The notes under the pieces: generated by a model
Told to the model about the DNA's origin: nothing
Database searches by the model: none
What the model saw: the letters and a program-made list of their open reading frames with translations, nothing else
Shown: in pieces, positions 39,682 through 47,249 of the stretch
How the letters are laid out: every line of letters starts with the position of its first letter
Position numbering within the stretch: position 1 is the stretch's first letter
Position numbers and translations under genes: made by a program
Assembly (NCBI RefSeq): GCF_018881505.1
Contig: NZ_JACVQC010000001.1
Coordinates: forward strand, 1,285,927-1,349,926
Source: Polynucleobacter sp. UK-Mo-2m-Kol15
GTDB taxonomy: Bacteria > Pseudomonadota > Gammaproteobacteria > Burkholderiales > Burkholderiaceae
Reading direction: 5' to 3'
DNA length: 64,000 nt

Positions 39682-39700
39682 TTGGACTTTAGGAGTCCAA
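39682..39700. promoter_or_regulatory. Inverted repeat upstream of the ArsR gene, candidate operator
   Basis: TTGGACT-TTAGG-AGTCCAA: perfect 7-base arms with a 5-base spacer in the modB/arsR divergent region. It overlaps the expected transcription start and the AGGAG ribosome-binding site of the ArsR gene. It could be an operator or an RNA hairpin that hides that site. Confidence 0.5.
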
Positions 39701-39724
39701 TATATGCGTATATATGCATATATT
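39699..39724. promoter_or_regulatory. AT-rich 26-base inverted repeat, candidate ArsR operator
   Basis: AATATATGC-N8-GCATATATT: perfect 9-base arms around 8 bases, and the right half also contains the palindrome TATATGCATATA (39711-39722 region). Size, AT-richness and half-site spacing suit an ArsR/SmtB-type dimer. It spans the first possible ATG (39704) of the regulator, which argues either for autorepression at translation-start level or for use of the ATG at 39734. Confidence 0.5.
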
Positions 39725-40075
39725 ATTAAGGCAATGAATATTAAAGCCAAAGTCAAGAAAGCAACAAAAGATCTTTCTCCTAAAGAGATGGAGAAGGTAT
39801 TCACACGGGTTGCTCAATATTTCACTGTACTTTCAGAGCCTTCTCGTCTGCGCATTATGTATGCGGTGTGCAGTGGTGAAAAATCTGTTTCTGAAGTTGT
39901 TGAGTTGTGCGGCTCTAGTCAGGCTAATGTTTCACGTCACCTTGCAGAACTCCACAAAGCAGGCATTTTACTAAGGCGCAAAGAAGGCATTACTGTTTTT
40001 TACTCAATCGCAGACAACGCAACTGTAGAAATGTGTCAAACAGTGTGCGCCAAGATCGCGGAGAGTTTGCATTAA
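39704..40075 (+). CDS. ArsR/SmtB-family regulator of the sox cluster
   Basis: Winged-helix repressor, 123 residues from the ATG at 39704 (AGGAG 8 bases upstream) or 113 from the ATG at 39734. Residues about 35-100 form the DNA-binding domain: LSEPSRLRIMYAVCSGEKSV, then SSQANVSRHLAELHKAGILL as recognition helix and wing. Cysteines stand at 56, 69, 111 and 115; the metal-site ELCVCD of arsenic sensors is reduced to ELCGSS, so a metalloid site of that type is unlikely. ArsR-type repressors control sox genes in other bacteria and can sense persulfide through cysteine pairs. First gene before soxC, 34 bases apart. Confidence 0.88.
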   Translation: MRIYAYIIKAMNIKAKVKKATKDLSPKEMEKVFTRVAQYFTVLSEPSRLRIMYAVCSGEKSVSEVVELCGSSQANVSRHLAELHKAGILLRRKEGITVFYSIADNATVEMCQTVCAKIAESLH

Positions 40076-40109
40076 TTTTGAAGTATCTATTTATTAAAGC
40101 AGAGATTAC

Positions 40110-41510
40110 ATGAGCAAAAAACAATTGGAGATTAAAGCGCAGGATATTAGCGCTATCGAAAAGCCAGCTAATCAGGCTCGCTTGGTTAAAGCTCCTGAAC
40201 ATTTTATTTCCCAAGAGCTGATTGCTGATATCAATGCAAACGGCCTAGATGAAAATCGTCGCGGATTCTTGCGCAAAGGATTCATGTCTGCTTTGGGTGG
40301 CGCGACAGCTGGTTTGGCTGCCCCACTGGCAATTGCTGCCGGTGAGGGGGATCCAGCCATTTTAGAAAAGCAAGAATGGCAAACAACACTTGGTAAGAAT
40401 GTGGCAACTATGCCTTACGGCATCCCTTCTATTTATGAATCTAATCTTATTCGACGCGAGTCTCCAGGTTTAACACGTGTATCTGCTGCCTCGGTTGCGT
40501 TTACTCCGCTTCAAGGTTTGTTTGGAACGATTACTCCCAATGGATTACATTTTGAGCGTCATCATCAAGGTTGGTATAACGTCAACCCAGAAACCCATCG
40601 CTTGATGGTGAATGGCTTGGTGAAAAACCCACGCGTTTTCACAATGAACGACCTCATGCGCTTACCGTCTATCTCTCGCACACACTTCATTGAGTGTGGT
40701 GCAAACACTGGATTGGAGTGGGGCAATGTTGCTGTTCCTACCGTTCAGTACACCCACGGCATGCTTTCTTGCTGCGAATTTACCGGAGTACCTTTGAAGG
40801 TCTTGCTTGAGGAGTGCGGCGCCGACTTAAAAAAAGGAAAGTTCATGCTGGCTGAAGGTGGCGATGGTTCAGGGATGACTCGTACCATTAATCTCGAGAG
40901 CTGTCTTAACGACACGATCGTTGCTTGGGCTATGAATGGTGAGATGCTGCGTCCCGAAAATGGCTTTCCATTGCGTTTAGTAGTACCTGGTGTTCAAGGC
41001 GTCAGTTGGGTTAAATGGTTGCGCCGTTTAGAGGTGGGCGATATGCCTTGGAATTCAAAAGACGAGGCAGTGCACTACATTGAACTAATGCCAAATGGTG
41101 ATCACCGCCAATACGCCTCTATTCAAGAGTGCAAGTCTGTAATCACAACGCCATCTGGTGGACAACAGCTTTTAGATAAAGGCTTCTATAACGTGAGTGG
41201 CATGGCTTGGTCTGGCCGCGGAAAAATTACCCGTGTAGATGTCTCTTTTGATGGCGGCAATAACTGGCGGACCGCCCGCCTAGAAACCCCAGTTCTTACC
41301 AAATCCATTACTCGTTTCAATATTGATTGGGTATGGGATGGATCTCCTTCAATCATGCAATCTAGAGCGATAGACGATACCGGCTATATTCAACCTTCCA
41401 TTAAGGCACTCAGAAACGTACGTGGTACTCGATCCATCTACCACAACAATGCAATTCAATCTTGGAAATTAGATTCCAACGGCGAGGTGAGTAATGTTCA
41501 AGTTGGATAA
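40110..41510 (+). CDS. soxC: Sulfane dehydrogenase molybdenum subunit SoxC
   Basis: Molybdenum-cofactor subunit of SoxCD, which oxidises the sulfane sulfur bound to SoxY. It has 466 residues. A twin-arginine signal is present but starts late: NRRGFLRKGF at residues 49-58, followed by a hydrophobic Ala/Gly stretch. Sulfite-oxidase fold: molybdenum-ligand cysteine in THFIECGANTGLEWG near residue 197, RLVVPGVQGVSWVKWLRRLE near 293, and a C-terminal immunoglobulin-like dimerisation domain (SGRGKITRVDVSFDGGNNWR). It overlaps soxD by 17 bases. SoxCD presence predicts complete oxidation to sulfate without sulfur globules. Confidence 0.95.
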   Translation: MSKKQLEIKAQDISAIEKPANQARLVKAPEHFISQELIADINANGLDENRRGFLRKGFMSALGGATAGLAAPLAIAAGEGDPAILEKQEWQTTLGKNVATMPYGIPSIYESNLIRRESPGLTRVSAASVAFTPLQGLFGTITPNGLHFERHHQGWYNVNPETHRLMVNGLVKNPRVFTMNDLMRLPSISRTHFIECGANTGLEWGNVAVPTVQYTHGMLSCCEFTGVPLKVLLEECGADLKKGKFMLAEGGDGSGMTRTINLESCLNDTIVAWAMNGEMLRPENGFPLRLVVPGVQGVSWVKWLRRLEVGDMPWNSKDEAVHYIELMPNGDHRQYASIQECKSVITTPSGGQQLLDKGFYNVSGMAWSGRGKITRVDVSFDGGNNWRTARLETPVLTKSITRFNIDWVWDGSPSIMQSRAIDDTGYIQPSIKALRNVRGTRSIYHNNAIQSWKLDSNGEVSNVQVG

Positions 41511-42573
41511 ATTTAGAGCCCGTCTAGGATTTGCAACGCTTATCTTGCTTGCTACCCAATTAACATTTGCCCAAACAGGCTCGGCTAAATATCCCGGTAT
41601 TGGTAGGGCGGCTACACCTGCTGAAGTTGCTGCTTGGGACATTGATGTGCGCCCCGACTTTAAAGGGTTACCAAATGGATCTGGTTCAGTTGAAAAAGGT
41701 CAAGTCATTTGGGAGGCCAAGTGTGCAAGTTGTCACGGCACCTTTGGTGAGTCAAATGAAATCTTTACCCCGATCGCTGGTGGCACTACTAAAGATGACG
41801 TTAAGACTGGTCGCGTTGCCTCATTAAAAGATATGAAGCAGCCCCAAAGAACGACCTTAATGAAAGTGCCGACAGTGTCTACATTATGGGATTACATCTA
41901 TCGCGCGATGCCATGGAATGCTCCTAGGTCATTGTCGCCTGACGATACTTATGCTCTGGTTGCATTTATTCTGAATCTTGGTGATATCGTTCCAGATGAT
42001 TTTGTACTTAGTGATAAGAATATTGCCAAAATCCAGATGCCAAATCGAAATGGAATGACCACCAAGCATGGCTTTTGGAGTGTTAGCGGCAAACCTGATG
42101 TCAATGGAAAGGCTTGCATGCAGAACTGCGTTCAATTCGTTCAAATTGGCTCGACATTACCTGATTTTGCACGTAATGCGCATGAAAATATTGCAGAGCA
42201 AAATCGGATGTATGGTCCCTATCGCGGGGCGGATACCACTAAGCCGCCAATTAAAGAGCTGCCTGGCTCATCAGGAGTTGGTTTAGCTCACGCTTCAGAT
42301 ACCCATTCTTCATCAGCAAAAGGACCGGCTGCGTTGTTTAAGAATGAGAACTGTTCCGCCTGTCATGCCCAGAATGCTAAGTTGGTTGGCCCTTCGATCG
42401 CTGATATTGCTAAGAAGTATGAAGGTCAGAGTAGCGCAGTCGAAAAGTTGATGGCTAAAGTAAAAGTAGGTGGCGCAGGCGTTTGGGGCTCTATTCCAAT
42501 GCCAGCTCAAGCCCAGCTTTCTGACGAAGATCGTAAGACATTAGTGGTCTGGATGCTTTCTGGCGGCAAATAA
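41494..42573 (+). CDS. soxD: Sulfane dehydrogenase dihaem cytochrome c subunit SoxD
   Basis: Periplasmic cytochrome c partner of SoxC, 359 residues. Signal peptide LGFATLILLATQLTFAQ. Two haem-binding motifs: CASCH at residues 77-81 and CSACH at 287-291. A linker region (about 200-270) carries Pro/Lys-rich sequence and an extra pair CMQNC without the haem histidine. The 17-base overlap with soxC suggests coupled translation and a fixed 1:1 complex. Electrons are expected to pass on to small c-type cytochromes. Confidence 0.94.
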   Translation: MFKLDKFRARLGFATLILLATQLTFAQTGSAKYPGIGRAATPAEVAAWDIDVRPDFKGLPNGSGSVEKGQVIWEAKCASCHGTFGESNEIFTPIAGGTTKDDVKTGRVASLKDMKQPQRTTLMKVPTVSTLWDYIYRAMPWNAPRSLSPDDTYALVAFILNLGDIVPDDFVLSDKNIAKIQMPNRNGMTTKHGFWSVSGKPDVNGKACMQNCVQFVQIGSTLPDFARNAHENIAEQNRMYGPYRGADTTKPPIKELPGSSGVGLAHASDTHSSSAKGPAALFKNENCSACHAQNAKLVGPSIADIAKKYEGQSSAVEKLMAKVKVGGAGVWGSIPMPAQAQLSDEDRKTLVVWMLSGGK

Positions 42574-42658
42574 AATGGTGAATTGGCATTAAGTAGCGTG
42601 TTTTCATGCAAAAATAAGCAATAAATTGAGGATAGTACAGATTAATAAAGGAGTTTTT

Positions 42659-43111
42659 ATGAATCAGCAGCGTCGTAGTGTATTGAAGTATTCAGCAGTT
42701 TTTGGCTTGATGGCCTCTACAGGCCTTATCAGCACTGCTCAAGCTCAAGAGTGGAATAAGGCTGCCTTTGAGGGCAAAGGTATTGATGATGTGTTCAAGA
42801 TCATGGGCGCTGGTAGCCCAGATAAATCATCTTCAGTAACTTTAAACGCCCCCGATATTGCCGAAAACGGTGCAGTTGTTCCTGTTGGTATTACCACTAC
42901 GCTGAAGGCTGAGCAGATGGCAATTTTGGTTGAAAAGAACCCAAGCGCACTGGCTGCACAATTTTTTATTCCAGCAGGGACTGATTCTTTTGTTACTACC
43001 CGCATCAAGATGGGCCAAACATCCAATGTATACGGTCTGGTAAAGGCTGATGGTAAGTGGCTAATGACTGTTAAAGAAGTCAAAGTGACGCTTGGTGGTT
43101 GCGGCGGTTAA
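42659..43111 (+). CDS. soxY: Thiosulfate-oxidation carrier protein SoxY
   Basis: Sulfur carrier subunit on which thiosulfate is bound through a C-terminal cysteine. Start at the ATG at 42659 (AAGGAG 6 bases upstream), giving 150 residues; an upstream in-frame start at 42626 is not needed. N-terminal export signal with RRSVLKYSAVFGLMA, Tat-like, cleaved after AQAQ. The protein ends with the diagnostic carrier-arm motif GGCGG. Body has PEIAENG-like segment (PDIAENGAVVPVGI) typical of SoxY. SoxZ, 46 bases downstream, lacks a signal and is expected to ride out with SoxY. Confidence 0.97.
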   Translation: MNQQRRSVLKYSAVFGLMASTGLISTAQAQEWNKAAFEGKGIDDVFKIMGAGSPDKSSSVTLNAPDIAENGAVVPVGITTTLKAEQMAILVEKNPSALAAQFFIPAGTDSFVTTRIKMGQTSNVYGLVKADGKWLMTVKEVKVTLGGCGG

Positions 43112-43157
43112 TGCTGAACTAGATTAATAAATACAACATACAAAAAGAGGAAGCAAA

Positions 43158-43466
43158 ATGGGTGATCCAATGCGCGTAAGAGCTGCTGAAAGCGGCGGTA
43201 CTGTAGATGTAAAAATTTTGATGAAACATGATATGGAATCAGGACAGCGTAAGGATGCTGCTGGTAAAACAATTCCGGCTTGGTTCATCAGCACAATCAA
43301 TGTAAAAGCCAATGGCAAAGATGTGTTTAATGGCCAATTTGGTCCGGCAGTTTCTAAGGATCCATTCTTGAACTTTAAGTACAAAGGCGCAAAGGGTGAC
43401 AAGATCGTCGTGACTTGGAACGATAGTAAGGGCGACAAGCGCACTGACGAAGCAACCGCTTCCTAA
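43158..43466 (+). CDS. soxZ: Thiosulfate-oxidation carrier partner SoxZ
   Basis: Immunoglobulin-like partner of SoxY, 102 residues, no signal peptide. Family segments: MRVRAAESGGTVDVKILMKH at residues 4-23, MESGQRKDAAGKTIPAWFI near 25, NGKDVFNGQFGPAVSKDPFL near 53 and GDKIVVTWNDSKGDKRTDEA at the end. Good ribosome-binding site AAAGAGGAAGC. Forms the SoxYZ heterodimer. Confidence 0.97.
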   Translation: MGDPMRVRAAESGGTVDVKILMKHDMESGQRKDAAGKTIPAWFISTINVKANGKDVFNGQFGPAVSKDPFLNFKYKGAKGDKIVVTWNDSKGDKRTDEATAS

Positions 43467-43514
43467 TTTGCTTTAATAATGATCACCGCCTCCGTGGTTC
43501 TGAAAGGGTAGGAA

Positions 43515-44330
43515 ATGCAGCGTAAATTGACCTTAGGGTTAGCTACTGGTTTAGTAGCAACTTTATTAACTTTTGCATCTTCAGTGTCAGCACAAAAAAG
43601 TGCAGCAGATGATATTGCCAAATATCGAGAGATGATTGCAGATGGTAATCCTTCAGAGCTTTACGAGGCAGCGGGTGAGGAATTATGGAAAAAACCTGCT
43701 GGCCCCAAAAATGCCACCCTTGAACAATGTAATTTAGGTTTAGGTCCTGGTGTTGTAAAGGGCGCTGCTGCGCAATTACCTCGATACTTTAAAGATACAA
43801 ATAAGGTTCAAGATCTGGAATCGCGTTTAATGACCTGTATGCAAGTGCTGCAGGGTCGAGATCCTCAGGAGATGATTGATTCACCATTCCAAAGAGGTCC
43901 GAAGAAGGATATGGAGGCTATTGTTGCCTACGTTGTTACGCTATCTAAAGGCGAGAAGATCAAAGTAAGTACTGCGCATCCAAAAGAAAAAGAAATGTAT
44001 GACCTTGGTAAGCGTGCCTTCTTTTTCCAGGGCGGTCCAATGGATTTCTCCTGTGCCTCTTGCCATGCTGAGAATGACAAGCGTATTCGTTTACAAGACC
44101 TTCCGAATATCACAGAGCAAAAGGGTGCAGCCCTTGGTTGGGGTTACTGGCCTGCATATCGCGTATCTAGTGGGCAATTTTGGACTATGCAGCAACGTCT
44201 AAATGATTGCTTCCGTCAGCAACGCTTCCCATACCCTATTTACGGCTCTGATGTCACTATTGCTTTATCTATGTATATGGCCAAGACCGCTAATGGCGGC
44301 ACTGTTGAAACACCTGGCTTAAAGCGTTAA
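43515..44330 (+). CDS. soxA: L-cysteine S-thiosulfotransferase subunit SoxA (monohaem)
   Basis: Catalytic cytochrome of SoxAX, which links thiosulfate to the SoxY cysteine. It has 271 residues with signal peptide cleaved after VSAQ. Only one CXXCH is present (CASCH, residues 180-184). The N-terminal haem seen in dihaem SoxA is replaced by two lone cysteines (C72 and C108) that probably form a disulfide. The catalytic cysteine (haem ligand, persulfide in crystal structures of relatives) is C232 in QQRLNDCFRQQRFPYP. Confidence 0.95.
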   Translation: MQRKLTLGLATGLVATLLTFASSVSAQKSAADDIAKYREMIADGNPSELYEAAGEELWKKPAGPKNATLEQCNLGLGPGVVKGAAAQLPRYFKDTNKVQDLESRLMTCMQVLQGRDPQEMIDSPFQRGPKKDMEAIVAYVVTLSKGEKIKVSTAHPKEKEMYDLGKRAFFFQGGPMDFSCASCHAENDKRIRLQDLPNITEQKGAALGWGYWPAYRVSSGQFWTMQQRLNDCFRQQRFPYPIYGSDVTIALSMYMAKTANGGTVETPGLKR

Positions 44331-44348
44331 TAGATAAGAGAGAAGAAT

Positions 44349-44987
44349 ATGAAAATTAAATACTTAAAACAACTCTTAGCTATCTCTAGTTTTCTTGTTG
44401 TAGCGGGTTTTATAGTTACTCCTGCGTCTGCTCAGCAAAAGAATGATCCCAAATTTAACAAGATGATCCAAGATAGTTTCAGAGCCGAGGGAATCGCCGG
44501 GTTAGATCGTATCGATCAAGATGCTACACAGAAGTTCTGCTCAGACCCCCAATTCGCTAATAGCAAAAAAGGCGAAGCGATGAGAGAGAAGATCCAAAAA
44601 ATGAATATGGACTCGATTAAACAGCCATCTGATGGTAAGTACATTGGTGATTGGAAGAATGGTGAAAGGATTGCCCAAAGTGGTCGTGGCGCAACATGGT
44701 CTGACAAAGCTGATACCCCAATCGGGGGCGGTTGTTATAACTGCCACCAAATTGATTCCAAAGAAATTTCTTATGGAAACATTGGTCCTTCATTGACTGG
44801 TTATGGAAAATTACGTGGCTATTCCAAGGAAGTCATAACCTACACCTGGAATCGTATTAATAATTCTAAGGCGTACAACGCTTGCAGCAATATGCCGCGT
44901 TTTGCGCATTTCAAATTATTAAATGAACAGCAAATCCAAGATGTGATGGCTTTATTGCTTGATCCAGAATCTCCTGTGAATAAATAA
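44349..44987 (+). CDS. soxX: L-cysteine S-thiosulfotransferase subunit SoxX
   Basis: Cytochrome c partner of SoxA, 212 residues with signal peptide (LLAISSFLVVAGFIVTPASAQ). One haem motif CYNCH at residues 129-133. GNIGPSLTGYGKLRGYS follows it and NMPRFAHFKLLNEQQIQDVM near the end carries the methionine ligand. A roughly 95-residue N-terminal extension before the cytochrome fold makes it longer than small SoxX proteins. Followed by a hairpin terminator, so soxB may be transcribed partly separately. Confidence 0.94.
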   Translation: MKIKYLKQLLAISSFLVVAGFIVTPASAQQKNDPKFNKMIQDSFRAEGIAGLDRIDQDATQKFCSDPQFANSKKGEAMREKIQKMNMDSIKQPSDGKYIGDWKNGERIAQSGRGATWSDKADTPIGGGCYNCHQIDSKEISYGNIGPSLTGYGKLRGYSKEVITYTWNRINNSKAYNACSNMPRFAHFKLLNEQQIQDVMALLLDPESPVNK

Positions 44988-44993
44988 CGCGCT

Positions 44994-45020
44994 AAAACAG
45001 GCCGAAAGGCCTGTTTTTTT
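44994..45020 (+). terminator. Hairpin terminator after soxX
   Basis: Stem AAAACAGGCC / GGCCTGTTTT with a GAAA tetraloop and a following T-run. It lies in the 44-base gap between soxX and soxB, so it may lower rather than stop read-through into soxB. Confidence 0.85.
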
Positions 45021-45031
45021 AAGGGAATACC

Positions 45032-46762
45032 ATGTCTTTAAATCGTCGTGAATTCTTGCAGGCATTAGCTATTGCCTCCGCTGGTGGCATGAGCTTGCAA
45101 TCTAATTTTGCTAACGCACAAACTACTGCACAAAAATTTTATGATTTGCCCAAGTTTGGCAATGTCCATTTCTTACACTTTACCGACTGCCATGCGCAAC
45201 TACTGCCGATCTATTTTCGCGAACCGAATGTCAACATAGGTATTAGTGGTCAAGAAGGAAAAACACCTCATTTGGTGGGCGAATATTTTCTAAAGGCCAA
45301 TGGCATCAAGCCTGGGACGCGTGATGCCCATGCTTTTACTTATCTTGATTACGTGGCTGCAGCTCAAAATTATGGAAAGATGGGTGGCTTCGCTCATATG
45401 GCAACTTTGATTAAACAAATCAAAGCTAGTCGTCCGAGTGCGCTGCTGTTAGACGGTGGTGATACATGGCAGGGCTCAGGTACATCCCTCTGGACTAATG
45501 GCCAGGATATGGTTGATGCAGCGCTGCTCTTAGGTGTTGATGTCATGACGCCGCACTGGGAGATGACGCTCGGCGAGAGTCGGGTTATGGAGATTGTCAA
45601 TGGAGACTTCAAGGGTAGGGTTTCTTTTGTAGCGCAAAATATTAAAACTGCAGACTTCGGTGATTCCGTATTTAATCCTTATGTGATGAAGGTGCAGAAT
45701 GGCGTTCAGGTTGCCATTATTGGTCAAGCATTCCCGTATACGCCAATTGCTAATCCACGTTACTTCACCCCTGACTGGACATTTGGCATTCAAGAAGACA
45801 ATCTCCAGAAGACTATTGATGAAGTGAAAGCTAAGGGTGCAAAAGTAGTTGTGTTGCTATCCCATAATGGCATGGACGTCGACTTAAAAATGGCTTCCCG
45901 TATTACTGGTTTAGATGCCATTATGGGCGGTCATACGCATGATGGCGTACCAATTCCAGTCAAGGTCAAAAATTCAGGTGGAGTCACCTTGGTTACTAAT
46001 GCAGGTTCAAATAGTAAATTTTTAGGTGTACTGGATTTTGACGTTAAGGGTGGTAAGCCGGTCGATTTTCGTTATAAGCTATTCCCAATTTTCTCCAACA
46101 TGATTCCTGCAGATCCGGCGATGAATAAGCTGATCGCAAAAGTGCGGGCGCCATATGAAACGAAGTTGAATGAAAAATTAGCCACTACAGATGGTCTCTT
46201 ATATCGTCGCGGTAACTTCAATGGTAGCTTTGATCAATTAATTTTGGACGGATTAATGGCTCAGAAAAATGCGGAGATCGCATTCTCGCCAGGATTCCGC
46301 TGGGGTACAAGTTTGCTACCAGGTCAAGCAATTACTCGCGAAAATCTACTAGATCAAACTGCTATTACCTATCCCTACACCACAGTTACCAATATGTCTG
46401 GTGAAACTATCAAGACTATTCTTGAAGATGTAGCAGATAACCTTTTTAATCCTGATCCTTATTATCAACAGGGTGGAGACATGGTTCGTGTAGGGGGTAT
46501 GCAATACACCATTGATCCAACTGCATCTGCCGGAAAACGCATTAGTGATATGCGCTTAAATGGTAAAGATATTGACCCAAGCAAAACTTATAAAGTCGCC
46601 GGCTGGGCTCCAGTTAGTGAAGATGCGAAGAATGCTGGTGGCGAACCAATCTGGGATGTTATTGAGCGTCATTTACGCGATGTCAAAGTTGTTAAAGCAG
46701 TTAAGCTTAATGAGCCAATTATTAAGGGAATAAAAAATAACCCTGGAATGGTTTCACTCTAA
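45032..46762 (+). CDS. soxB: Thiosulfohydrolase SoxB
   Basis: Dimanganese enzyme that hydrolyses the sulfonate from SoxYZ-bound thiosulfate, releasing sulfate. It has 576 residues. Tat-type signal (NRREFLQALAIASAGGMSL) then the metallophosphoesterase domain: FLHFTDCHAQLLPIYFREPN near residue 48, LLLDGGDTWQGSGTSLW near 138, LLSHNGMDVDL and MGGHTHDGVPIPVK near 305. The C-terminal 5-nucleotidase-like domain has GFRWGTSLLPGQAITRENL. The TDCHAQLLPIYFREP sequence distinguishes SoxB from UshA. The ribosome-binding site AAGGGA directly follows the hairpin. Confidence 0.97.
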   Translation: MSLNRREFLQALAIASAGGMSLQSNFANAQTTAQKFYDLPKFGNVHFLHFTDCHAQLLPIYFREPNVNIGISGQEGKTPHLVGEYFLKANGIKPGTRDAHAFTYLDYVAAAQNYGKMGGFAHMATLIKQIKASRPSALLLDGGDTWQGSGTSLWTNGQDMVDAALLLGVDVMTPHWEMTLGESRVMEIVNGDFKGRVSFVAQNIKTADFGDSVFNPYVMKVQNGVQVAIIGQAFPYTPIANPRYFTPDWTFGIQEDNLQKTIDEVKAKGAKVVVLLSHNGMDVDLKMASRITGLDAIMGGHTHDGVPIPVKVKNSGGVTLVTNAGSNSKFLGVLDFDVKGGKPVDFRYKLFPIFSNMIPADPAMNKLIAKVRAPYETKLNEKLATTDGLLYRRGNFNGSFDQLILDGLMAQKNAEIAFSPGFRWGTSLLPGQAITRENLLDQTAITYPYTTVTNMSGETIKTILEDVADNLFNPDPYYQQGGDMVRVGGMQYTIDPTASAGKRISDMRLNGKDIDPSKTYKVAGWAPVSEDAKNAGGEPIWDVIERHLRDVKVVKAVKLNEPIIKGIKNNPGMVSL

Positions 46763-46784
46763 TTCTTTTTACTCGAAACAAATC

Positions 46785-47210
46785 ATGAAAAAAATACTTC
46801 AGTGCCTTGCCACTTCTTTCATTCTCTTTTTCCCAGGCGCTTATGCTGCAGGGCCAACAGAAGTGGTTTATCACATAGATGATGCAGAGTCTCAAGGAAT
46901 TAAAGGGTTGCGTAATATTCGGAATCATTTAGACGTATCCCCCCAAACCAAGATCATTGTTGTTACCCATGCCAATGGCGTAGATATTATGATGGAAGGC
47001 GCGAAAGATAAGAGGAATGGAATTGAATATGCGCCTCTAGTCGGCGCATTAAAATCACGCGGCGTTCGTTTTGAAGTCTGCGAAATCACTTTAAAGAATC
47101 GCAATCTCACAAAAGATCAGTTCACTCTTGATACTGACTTCACTCCATCTGGCGTTGTGCGAGTGGCAGACCTTCAGTATCAAAATCATTTCGCCTATAT
47201 CAAACCTTAA
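46785..47210 (+). CDS. Secreted DsrE-family protein
   Basis: A 141-residue protein with a signal peptide (SFILFFPGAYAAG), so it should work in the periplasm. The mature part has the DsrE/TusD-like alpha/beta order: VVYHIDDAESQGIKGLRNI, KIIVVTHANGVDIMM, and GVRFEVCEITLKNRNL. The last contains the single mature cysteine (C99) at the family's usual sulfur-carrying position. In this place, between soxB and the MBL gene, a role as persulfide carrier or sulfur trafficker is reasonable inference. Confidence 0.85.
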   Translation: MKKILQCLATSFILFFPGAYAAGPTEVVYHIDDAESQGIKGLRNIRNHLDVSPQTKIIVVTHANGVDIMMEGAKDKRNGIEYAPLVGALKSRGVRFEVCEITLKNRNLTKDQFTLDTDFTPSGVVRVADLQYQNHFAYIKP

Positions 47211-47249
47211 GTTTTGACTGCCATGGGGTCCAACTTAGGATTTGGCGCA

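Noticed and set aside
41992-42140. CMQNC in SoxD as a third haem site
   Set aside because: The spacing is CXXXC and no histidine follows, so it does not match a c-type haem motif.
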